In this document: in pieces, positions 12,701 to 23,149 of the stretch
Layout: each line of letters opens with the position of its first letter
Position numbering within the stretch: position 1 is the first letter of the stretch
Source of the DNA: Volutella citrinella
Taxonomy: Eukaryota; Ascomycota; Sordariomycetes; Hypocreales; Nectriaceae
Assembly (NCBI GenBank): GCA_034401135.1
Contig: JAWZSP010000003.1
Coordinates: 3,162,001 to 3,226,000 of the forward strand
Direction: 5' to 3'
DNA: 64,000 bases
Position numbers and translations under genes: made by a program
Notes under the pieces: model-generated
Told to the model about the DNA's origin: nothing
The model's input: only the letters and a program-made list of their open reading frames with translations
Databases searched by the model: none

Positions 12701-15700
12701 GAGGTTGCCAACCTATTGGTAAGGCTGAGTGAGCGCTGCAATGGAGTGGGTGGTCAACTACCTAACTACCTTAGAACCCTGCAACAGCCTGCAACAGCTG
12801 GCAACAGCAAAGCACAGGACGGCGACAATCCCTTCTCTTGGCAGCCCGAGTGCCAGAGGAGGAGCAATAAGCGGTTGGTGTCCCAGTTCCCCGTTCTTCC
12901 CGCCCGCCCACGTCCCGAAGGCGTGGATGGCCTGCGCATGTACGATGATGATAGTTTTACAGTAATCATAATAATTATTTCCTGCTCCGTAGTAGCCGCC
13001 CCTCTTGGCCAGGCTGCCACACACCCCCCCGGTCTGTCCGCGCGACACCATCTGCTCGGCAGGCCAGATTCATCAGACTATCGTCACCCAGCAGGCCCCG
13101 TTGGGCCCGTTCCAAGCCCGAGGGCAGCAAGAGGCAATGTAGCGTTTATTCAATGTCAAGCCCGTGGAGCCGTGGCTGGCTGGCAGCGGTGCGAGGCCCA
13201 GGCCACAGCGACTCGCTCTGACGCCAACGCATCGTAGTCGCCCGCCATGGCGCCGATTAGAAGAGGCCACGCTGCACCCCTTACCAGAGCTGGCAGGGCC
13301 AGTGTTGGCGCGGCTGATAGCGGCGGCTTATTGGCGGTGGGTGGGGGGCGACCACAGTTGAAGAAGGCCAGAGAGTGACAGAAGAAGAGGACGGGGGACG
13401 ACTAACGCAGTTCGAAGCACATGCTAGCATGATGCTACTAGGGAATTGATATTATCCTTCATACCTGCTGCACGCACACCGCGCAGTAAGCGAACAACCA
13501 GACCAACCTCCCAAGATTCCCACGGACCCGGCGGCCAAGGCGGCCAAGTCCTCAGCCAGTCGCCGACGTCTGATAGGAAATGCTTCCGGTAGTTGGAGAA
13601 CCTGAACAGCAGCGGCTCAACGGTGGGGGGCTAGTCGGGATGAGGCAATCTGTACCTTGACCTGAGCCTGGCTACGTCCTACCTAGGGAAAGTAAAATGA
13701 CAGAGGAGCAGGGGATGCTTCAGATCAAGTACCCAGCTGGCAAGCGATGCGAAATTGGCTGGCGACTGCAACGAGCAGGACAGAGAATTGCTAGCAGCTC
13801 CCAGCTCCCCAGCCATCAGCTACCTACCTTACTTTACCCGCTCTACCCACAGATTAGCAACAGGTCCTGCAGCTACGGCCTGCAGCCAGGGTAAGCCCGC
13901 AGTTCTCCGGAATAAAACCTTGCCCGGTACTCCTAGTACCAGCAGGCGCCTGAGGTACAGTACCCAGGTCCAAGGGAACGGGGGGATCGCAAAGACTTTG
14001 GCATTGACTTGGCGCAGGTAGATTGACCAGTCAACCCAGTCTTGCTGCGCTGTTGCGGGCCGGCACAAAACAGGCGTCAGAAGAGTTTGAGACACGCGCC
14101 AGCCTGCTGCTGCGTGGGAAGTACCTTAGTAGCCCGCATTCAAGCTGTTGCTGATAGTACCACTACCTTATCCGCAACAACAGTAATAATTATTTGCTAT
14201 TGCCGCAGTGCGCCTGCCAGCCGCCAAAGGCCTGAGCGGAATAATCAATGAGAGTCCCGGCTGATGATTACTAGTCCCTTAGTACTATCCTGGGCGCTAC
14301 TGTGCGAATTGCCTGCACGCTTGCCCGTCAAAGGGGGTAAAGCGTGGAATGGCATTGGCTGGAGGCAGCAAGGGGGGTGCCGAGACTCGAAATGAATGTC
14401 GCGAAACACCATTGGACAGTAATCGAACGGATCATAAGCTGTAATATGTGCGACGAAGACAGCGAGGAGGGTCATGGTGACGCCTTATTCGTCGTCTTCC
14501 CTAGGTCGCCACTTGCGCAATACAGGAACCGATAGCACCCTCTCACAATGGACCGCCGCGGGCCAGAACTCGACCTTACGGCCTGGCTGGGTGGTGCCCG
14601 TTTACCAGGGGGCCAGGTTACGTGGTGCTGCTGCTAGTGGGAATATGGAGTAGTAGGTGGTGTTGCGGTAACATTCGTCCAGCCAGCTGCATGGTGCGTG
14701 TACATACGAGCTCGCATGAAAACAGTGTTTGGGAGAACTGATGGGCCGCTGGCAATCACTTCTCGTATTGAAGAGCCTGCCTTCGGGAGCCCACCCATGG
14801 CCCTGCCGATCGATCTTCCCACCAAAATGTCAGGTCTTCAACAGACATCGTGAAATGTCCCCCCCCCAGCGCCGCCATGGGCATCCATGGATGGCATTGC
14901 CTCGTAATGCCTTCTCAGCGGCGGGTCAGCACCTGAGCTAGGCGGCGTCAGCGGGCAGAGGCTTCACCCCCTTATGTGTTGATCATCGGTCGGGGAAGGG
15001 GGTGGACGCGCAGCCCTCTGGTCCCCGATGCGCGGGATGTGGATGACCTGCGGTCCTCTTCTGGTAGAGTGGAGAAGCCCTGGCAGAAGGGGGCCCGCCT
15101 GGGGGGCGTTGGGTCGGGTCCAGGGGCGACGGACAGGAAAAGGAACGACCTTCCATTTTGACAGGTACCGGTACTCTGCATTGCGCTCGACAGCCGGGCC
15201 CCATACGTGCTCACTCATCCACGGAAGGGTATGGGCTACCTGCTCCCGTTATGGCACTCAGCAACACCGGAGATAGCGCCCAGTGCGTGTTTGGTCGCGC
15301 TATGGCGCAACGGCAGGGGCGGCGGCGGTGCAGTGGCCACCTCAGCCACCACAGTCAGTGACTACTAGACGACAAAGTTAGAATGGACCGGCACCTAACC
15401 TTACTCCGTCGACAAAATTCGTCACTGCCACTCTGGCTTGTGCCTCCTGGGAACGCTACTGCTCCATCGCCGCATTGGACAGCAAGAGCGAACGACGAGA
15501 GGGAAGACGGATGGCTACCTATTGCAGCGAGGGCGCGCTAGCTGCTTGGCACGGACCATGTACGGGTTGCATTTGATTGGCCATAAGGTGGCTGAAGCGG
15601 CGGCGCCGTCCCATCGCCAGTCGCTGGCAAGGAGCCCAGGGCATGGAAAGGAACCAGAGGCGTCGAATGGCCATATCCGTCACCCCCAGCGGTGCTGCCT

Positions 15701-17240
15701 CCACTCGTTGCTGCTTTGGGGGCATTTGTTGCTGTCGGCCGTCTTCAACCCGCCCGTCAACGCGACCCACTTTAGAGCCCCTAAGGGGGCCCGGGCACAG
15801 TACCTTACCTTACCTGAGATCTCGTACTACTCGCAGGCCCCAACTTTGCTTGCGGTGTCCAAGGTACCCACGGTAGCGAGCTAGGGCAAACATTGGCCCA
15901 AAGAATCGCCCTCGACGGCTGCTTCGACTGATGTTATCGGAGCCAGTAATTACTCGAAGGCAGGTACACAGTGCAGCATTCGCAAAAGAGGTGGGCGCAA
16001 CGGCCATCACTAACGGGTCAGCTCGGGTAGGACAGAACTACAGGCTGAGGAACCCCAGTCCGCCAGTCGACCTGGCAGGTTGCCAGGTCTCGCAATGCGT
16101 GGCAGCTTCTGCCCAGTACGAACACTACCTACCCTCGGGCTTCCCTCTCTGACTCGAGGCGAGATCTGATGCTGCTTTGTGCTGGGTTGACCATGAGACG
16201 TTCCGCCTGCATGGAATCTCGGCCACTGTCTGCAGGGTTGGTGGGCCCGGACGCTGTTGACCTCGGAGGCAAGTAACGCCCGCGCTCACAATCGCAGTAA
16301 CGGTACCTCTGTACCAGCGGCAGGGCGCCCCGTCCCGGTCGGACTGTGCGTGCAAATTACCCCGAGCACTGTACATCCTACGTTGCGTGGAAGTCAACGG
16401 AACTGGGAACAGCTGGTACACTCCCAGCGCCCAGTTGCCTCTGTGTTCCAGCGGACCCTCTCCCCCCTCGCCGCCCAGCGCGTCCCCCCTTCTGCCATAG
16501 CGGACCCCGTAGCGTGCCCCATCACCCCTATCGCTCAGTGACAGACCCCGGCTCCAGGATGCCAATCCCTTGTCCCGTGTCCGCAAGCCCCTGCTCTCGC
16601 CTCTCTCCTGGCCTCTCGCCTCTTTTTTTTCCTCCCCCATCTCTTCTCAGTCGCCCTCATCTTCTCCCCTTCCCCTCCTTTCCCCCCGTCCACCACAGGC
16701 AACTTCGCTCTCCAGACCTCCGTCGTCGTTGCCCTCGCGCCGCCGTCCTCTGTCGTCCGTTGCGGCCTCAACCAGCACCCGCGCTGCTTGTTGGCTTCGC
16801 GTCGCCCTGCGTCTCTTGCGTCGCCGTTGTCCTATCGTCGCGTGACAAACCCGCCTATTCGCCTACCTGTCTGATGACAAGGTAGCCGCGTAATTGTCAA
16901 ATCCAACCACTCTTCGGTCCTCCTCTTTCGTCGACATCCTCTCGAGGTTGCCTAGACGATTGCCAGTCGTTACTTTCGAACTATTCGCGGTCGAACCCGC
17001 TTCCGCTTCTACCACGCGTTGAACCTAATTCCATCGATGTCGGCCGGCTCCACCTCGACAATCGCTCAATCCAACCAAGAATAATACTCGTACGTCGCCA
17101 GAAAAACGAAAGGAAAATTCGCCAGCAGTCTCAGTTGGGTTGCCAATACGCATAGCCAATTCAAAAGCAAACGAAAGGGAAGGAAATACCGCCAGATCTG
17201 AGAGAGATCCGGCATTCCTCCGAGTTTTCACCCTCCTAGA
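9716..17240. other. 7.5 kb gene-free stretch upstream of the DUF3405 gene
   Basis: No open frame here looks protein-like; those present are short, overlap on both strands and lack family motifs. The stretch is not AT-rich, so it is not an obvious RIP-mutated transposon, and I see no terminal repeats. It is scattered with short TAGTAG, TAATAATAATTATT and ACCTTACCTTACC motifs and with C or G homopolymers. From about 16540 to 17240 the plus strand becomes strongly pyrimidine-rich and reads like the promoter and leader of the gene starting at 17241. What the remaining 6.8 kb does is unknown: a long regulatory region, a non-coding transcript or a decayed element are all possible. Confidence 0.5.
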
Positions 17241-19602
17241 ATGCAGCGGCGCCAATCTGTCACAATGGGCGCCCGCTCGACCAACTCACGCGTGAATATG
17301 GGCAAGAAGATCGACCCCTTGTTGCCCTATTCGATCATGGCTGAAAAGACGAAGAAGCCTCGCCTTCGCATGCGCTCTATGCTTGGCCACCTGCACTATC
17401 GCCGCGTCATCACCTGGGGAGTTGCCATCTTCATCCTCACCATCATCTTTCTCATCAAGTCGAAGAACGCATTCGGATACAACGTAGGAGGCTACCAGTT
17501 TGGGGGCTCCAAAACGCAAGCTCCCGTCGCGACCGCCACTGTCATCAACTCCAATGGTGAAACCGTTGTGATGCTCACTGGTGACATGGACGGAGATGGA
17601 AAGCTTGAAACCGTTCCCGAGGATGAGTACATCACCAACGATGACAAGAAGGCTGCTGCCGAGCAGCTGGAGAAAATGCCCTGGTTGAGATTCCCCCAGT
17701 ATGTCTTCGCAATGCCACTTTTTTCATCCCTTGCGTGTGTCTCTAACCTTGCCTAGTCTCGACGCATACTTCTATGGCCTGAGGACCATTGTCACCAAAT
17801 CTAACCTTCAACCCGAGTACCCCAACGTGACGGAGAAGGCTCCTCTTCCCTCTCCCGCCATGAGCGACCACGTCCCGAAGCCCCAACGTTACTCTCCGTA
17901 CGATGTGACGGAGGACGTCAAGACCTGTTACCTGGATTCTAAGAAGAAGATTCCGGCCCCTGACATCTATGCTTACAACGGCGTGCCACAGCATATGCCC
18001 GACCCAGCCATTGGGTCCTACAAGCTGTTGGGACTCCGCGACGATATTTGCTTTGACCGCTTCGGCCGCTATGGACCGTATGGTCTCGGCTACAGCAGAG
18101 CCCATGGCGGAATGGATACTGGCATTGATACTGAGAGCACTGGCAGCGAAGCAGTCTGGGAGACAAGTGGCCAGATCAACTATGCTGAAGTCGACTGGGC
18201 TGAGGCCCAAGAGGCGTGCTACCAGGATAACAAGGCTCGTTTCCGAGAATATGATCCCGAGACCCAGGAACTCCGCCCTGCCGACGGCAAGAAGAAGGGC
18301 CGTATGGCGGTGGTCATTCGAACATACACCGGCTTCAAGTGGACGGAACTAGCAGTCCTCAACTTCCGTGCCTTGATCAACGAGCTCTCTCTCAAGTCCG
18401 GTGGTGAGTATCAAGTCCACTTCCTGATGCAGGTCCGCAATGTCGATGAGCCTATCTGGTCGGACAAGTGGACTGTTCAGCGCATCATCAATGACAATGT
18501 TCCTGCTGAGTTCCGTGGCTTGGTGTCACTTTGGAGCGAGCCTCAGATGAGGCTGATGTACCCCGGCCGATTTGGCGAGACCATCGAGAACCCTAGCGGC
18601 GCCGACATTCACGGTATCTACCGAAGCGCCCATTTCCCCCTGCAGGTTTTCGCTCTTCAGCACCCCGAGTATGAGTTCTTCTGGAACTGGGAGATGGATA
18701 TGAGGTATCTTGGCAGCTACTACGAGTTCTTTGATCGCCTCGGCAAATGGGCCCGCAAGCAGCCTCGAACCCTGCTTTGGGAACGAAGCGCTCGATACTA
18801 TATCCCTCCCTTCCACGGAAGCTGGGAGAACTTCACTGAGACTGTCGCCAAGGATACCGCGGCCTCTGGACGTGCGCCCATCTTCGGGCCTCTTTCATTC
18901 GAAGGCAAGGAGAAGCTGCGACACGACGAGTGGGAGCAGTCCATGATGCCACCCACTTGCAATGCGGACGGCGATCGATCCAAGTGCGGTGTTGGTGAGG
19001 AAGCCGACATTATCACTCTGAACCCTCTGTTCGACACCGAGCAGTCCGGATGGGTCTTCTCTGATGATGCCACTGGCTACAAGACCCCGCCTCCCCGTCG
19101 CTGTGCCATTATCACAGCTTCTCGTCTGAGTCGCCGTCTATTGATGGCCATGCACGAGGAGGTCTGGCGATACCACCACACCATGTTCTCTGAGATGTTC
19201 CCTCCGACCGTTGCCCTCCACCACGGCATGAAGGGTGTCTACGCGCCCCACCCGGTCTTCCTCGACCGAGCCTGGTATCCGTTCAGCGACATTGACGCCG
19301 CCTTCAATGCTGGTCGCGACCACTCCACCTCAGGCCCTGGCAGTCCTTTTGACCAGCTCAACGAGCACAACCACAAGGGCACCAGCTGGTACTTCAACAG
19401 CGAGTTCGCAGGTCTGCTCTGGCGCCGCTGGCTTGGCTACGCTCAGATGGATGGACGTGGCAAGCACGGTGGACGTGCCAATGAGGGTACTGAGCGTGGT
19501 GGCAAGCAGGAGGAGATGTCTGCTGCAAGCAGTGGCCGGTTGTGTCTGCGCGGTGTGCTAGTGCATCCTATCAAGTTTGAGCATCCCTCAGAGAAGCCTT
19601 GA
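17241..19602 (+). CDS. DUF3405 type II membrane protein, glycosyltransferase-like
   Basis: Exons 17241-17698 and 17757-19602 join in phase (CA then T, giving H-L-D) to 767 residues. The N-terminus is short, basic and cytosolic. One transmembrane segment at about residues 57-73 (ITWGVAIFILTIIFLI) anchors a large C-terminal domain, giving the topology of Golgi glycosyltransferases. The lumenal part matches the fungal DUF3405 family: RMAVVIRTYTGFKWTE opens the domain, and the motif FWNWEMDMRYLG near residue 460 resembles a metal/nucleotide-sugar DxD region. The function of DUF3405 proteins is not established; a glycosyltransferase role is inferred. Three further in-frame ATGs follow within the first 33 codons, so the exact start is open, but all lie before the membrane segment. 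It has an unusually large gene-free region upstream. Confidence 0.85.
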
Positions 19603-21703
19603 GGGGAGGAATGAAGCAGGACGACACGACATGCATCTCGCCGTAATGAACAAGGCAACCTACTCACTCACTCCCCCCGCCATCCATCGCACACGAACAA
19701 CCACGCACATATGTATTTGCAGGGGATCTGTAAAATATACCCACGACCACGGAAGCACAACCCACATAACAAACAGCATCCCCGGCATTGATTCTTTGAA
19801 TTCGTTCTCGCGCCAACTTGCATTCCAACATGGACCAGCGGACCCGGCCTCTCAACTGCCTAGACTCTATTATTTTTGACATTCTGCTTTTATTCTGTTC
19901 GAGTTTGGGTACAATTCGCCAGCCAGAGAGACATGGTCGGGTCACCACTTAATTCATTAACCTTTCGGCTGGGAAGAAAGGATCAACATAACTTTTCAGC
20001 TCTTTTGCGAACCTCCCTCCCCCTTTCCCCTTCACACTTTTAAAACTTGTTATGCACACTTCCTTTCGCTTGTTTGTGTGGCATGTTGTTTCTGGGTACG
20101 AGGCATTCGGGACCAGGAGCGGAGGGTGCTCCGTCGTCCATGCTACGGGGCGTTTTGGGCCGGGGAATTTTTATTTTGGGAAGACAAATGTGAACATGGT
20201 GCGCTTGTATAGATTCGAATCTAGCTTTAGAAGACGTGATAGGAGAGAAAATCAAATGGTTCCGATACGAATGAGCACCGTTCCGTTCCGTTGACGACCA
20301 GTGACGACACCGAGATTCCGATTCTCGCCACTGCATCAGTGAATTTCCAAACCACCCACATTGGCCTCATTCAAGGGCAGTCGACAGGTGGGTGACGGGA
20401 TCAAATGCCGCATCAACTGCATTGGGGTCCATCTCGCCAGCCTGATCATGGGACTCATGCCGAAACAATACGAGTTACCGAATACCATGCAGACTAGCAC
20501 ATACGACGAGTGTAGAAGAAACCTGATCGACACGAAGTGTTGTTGCGCATGACGGACCCACCTCGTATAGAACCGTCGAAGAGCGGCCGAACGCTGCTGT
20601 CGAAAGACCAGGCCCATCAGATCCGCGGCTACCAGAACGGTGCAGCCCACACCGTGCCCCGGAGTAATCATCAACGGGTCCCGGGTGCTAGAAACGACGA
20701 GCAGAGTTCAAAGCCAGTGCGTATGTAGGTCTCAGTCGGGGTCTTCATCAGCGAGGTGAGTCACGCCCTCGGTGTGTGTTGCTGCTTCTCCAGGAGCATT
20801 GAATGCGGAACTCGAGGCGAGGTGGATCACATGGACGGGCGACTAGTAGTCATGGTTCAAGTATAAAGAGCACAAAATGCATATATCCATTACCATGTAC
20901 GAAAAACCCTGGCCGCCAACCAAAACCCCGTCGTGTCATTCATCGGCAAGGCCCTGATGACCTCCCTCATACGTTGATCATGGGGAATAACCAGAGAGGT
21001 ATCCAATGCCTCTGTCCTCCTTCCCGCGAAAATTCTCCAGCCCTCTACCCAAAAGAAGAAGAAACAGACAAACGTGGGCTTCTCAGCCCTCTCTCCCAGC
21101 CAAACGGGACTACACATACTTTCCCAGCCACACAGCGCATCCAAACGAGAAATCTTTCGGACAGGGAACACAATGACAAAGGCAACTAAAAACAGCGAGC
21201 AACATTGAACCCGTTCAGGAAAACCAAGGGCCAAGGAGCCAAACAAGCCTGCTTGGCATGCAGCGGGTAGCCACATTCGCGGCGGGTCCATTCAAGAAGC
21301 CTAGGTGAGCACATTGGCTGCATCCATTCGCGGAACAGACTGGCCCCTCCGTGATTCCAAGGCAGCCCATGCCGTCCAAGAGCTGCCGGCCTTTTGAAGA
21401 GCAGAAACAAATCCCCAGGTATCAAAATAGCCCTTCCGACGCCGTCGACGCCGTCAACGCCTTCAAACGCCACTTTGAGCGAATCTCCTACAAGGAGAAG
21501 CAAGGAAATGCGAGCGGCGGGCGGAGAGAAGAGGTGCATCAAGCAATAAAGTATGCGAGGCGGATTAGTGAGGGGTGGTATTGTATTTGTAAAACGCCCC
21601 GAACTTGAGGCCAGGTGCACTTGCACATGTACGTGCACATGCACTGCGCTCAAGCCTCAAGCCTCATGCTCAGCCGCCGTTGCCGGCTGACGGGGCTGCG
21701 GCC
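19603..21703. other. 2.1 kb convergent spacer
   Basis: Lies between the ends of two converging genes, the DUF3405 gene and the HeH-like membrane protein gene. It should hold both 3' untranslated regions. No coding sequence is recognisable. A cluster of GTGCAC-type repeats lies at 21615-21644 close to the end of the minus-strand gene. Confidence 0.5.
21615..21644. repeat. GTGCAC/TGCACAT repeat cluster
   Basis: A 30-bp stretch made almost wholly of alternating TGCAC, ACATG and GTGCA units, with several overlapping short palindromes. It lies about 60 bp past the stop codon of the minus-strand membrane protein gene, so it may be part of its 3' untranslated region. Confidence 0.4.
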
Positions 21704-23149
21704 TCACTTCCGCAACACGGCATCGTAAATGCTCACGAGGCCAGTAATAGCAGTGCCGACCAGCATGCCCTTATAACCGCCATAAACGGCACCATCAAGA
21801 CGCTCGATGGAAACAGACGATAGGATGCCGAAGGTCACGCCTTGGGCGTAGACGACATATGAGATGAGGGCCTTGGCGATGCTAAACGTCAAAGGGTCCA
21901 CGACGTAGTCAGGAGCGTTGGAGCGGGAGCGGGTGCGGTGGACAGGAGCATTTGTGGCGCTCAGGTTGAAGAAGTAGCCAAAGAAGCTGGGGATGACGGC
22001 GCTGGTGAGGGCCCAAGTCAGAGCAGGTGACCAGAAGCTGCTGGTGAGGATCAGGAACATGTCCGGCACGTAGACGGGGTAATCCGAGGTTCCGAGATAG
22101 CTGATGGCCGGGATGGTGAAGGCAAACGTGTTTGAGAGGATCTCGCGGCGGACGTTCCAGAGCTCAAAGGCAGCAACGCTCAGAAGGATGCTGGTGACGG
22201 TGCTGAGAGTTTCGCGCGTCGCGTGGCTGACCTCGGTGATGCCGCTCTCTTGGTAGATGGAGGAGACGCGGTTGCGCACAGCAGCGGTCGAGCGATCGAC
22301 GGCCAACGCGACATCAGCGGGAGTCGCGGGCAGAGGGATACTGGCAGCGACCTGGGAGAGGCTGCGACCGGGCGTCTGGACGAGGGCGGTGGACGCTCCA
22401 CGAGGCTCATCGCTCCTGCTTGCGCGAACAGAGGGTGTCAGCTTCGGGATCCTTTTGAAGAGTCAGGCTCGTTCATGCTCTCATGACGCACGCATGCTGG
22501 GACGCGTCTGCCAACACCCCCAAGGAGCGCGTCGGCGCAGTCTGAGAGAGGACAGGAATCGACAGCTTGGGGATTACTCACTCTGAGGTGATCTCCTCCG
22601 ACAGCTTGCTCGCGGCAGGTCGGCGGCGGGCAACCTTGAGGGGCTTCTCGTCGCTGTCCTTGAGGACCTCCTTCTTGACGGGAGAGCCGAGGGCCTTGGA
22701 GCGGCTGTTGAAGTAGCCATTGAGGTCGGGGTTGGAGGAGAAGCGCGACTGGTTCTCCGAGATGTAGGAGTCGAGCGCGGTCTCAAGCTCGGCCTTCTTG
22801 AAAGCCTCGAAGCTAGGGCAAGAATGTCAGCGCGACAAGGTCCAAGAGGAGGGAGGTAGCGGCGATGTGGCGATAGTGGTGACGGGTTGGAGGGGTCAAG
22901 TCATGCGCGTCGAAGGAGGAAGCTCTCGCGACAACAGACAAACGCGACCGACTCCAACAGAAGACAGAAGAAAATGGGGGATCGGTGTGTCTGGGTAATG
23001 CTGCATAGCATGGTGTCGTGCCAATGCGCTGCGAGGGCATAGTGCTGCGGTGTTGCGATGTTGACTTACTTCTGAAGACCGATGGTTTCGGCTAGGTCGA
23101 CTAGGTCCGACTTGCGCTGGCTGCGCAGCCAGGCGTTGCTTGACGACAT
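21704..23149 (-). CDS. Membrane protein with SAP/HeH-like N-terminus, unknown function
   Basis: Three exons on the minus strand, 23149-23070, 22812-22582 and 22451-21704, join in phase to 352 residues. The N-terminus MSSSNAWLRSQRKSDLVDLA, then ETIGLQNFEAFKKAELETAL, has the helix-extension-helix pattern of SAP or HeH/LEM-like DNA-binding motifs. It is followed by a basic low-complexity linker (KPLKVARRRPAASK, about residues 85-98). The C-terminal half holds four or five hydrophobic segments, at about 185-202 (TVTSILLSVAAFELW), 211-224, 236-268 (long), 290-313 and 325-350. A DNA-binding-like motif, basic linker and membrane spans in one protein recall inner nuclear membrane proteins such as Heh1/Lem2, but the membrane part is different. 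I do not recognise a characterised orthologue; the nuclear-envelope role is inference. A large spacer separates it from the divergent PLD1 gene. Confidence 0.78.

Noticed and set aside
16346..16885. Open frames on both strands before the DUF3405 gene
   Set aside because: They result from CT-rich promoter DNA; composition is Pro/Ser/Arg-rich and both strands are open at once.
9716..17240. Possible decayed transposon or RIP-mutated repeat
   Set aside because: The stretch is not AT-rich, shows no long direct or inverted terminal repeats and no reverse-transcriptase or transposase fragments, so I left it as unexplained spacer.
20205..20230. TAGATTCGAATCTA palindrome considered as a tRNA T-arm
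   Set aside because: The symmetric bases resemble a T-stem-loop, but no acceptor stem, D-arm or anticodon arm can be placed around it.
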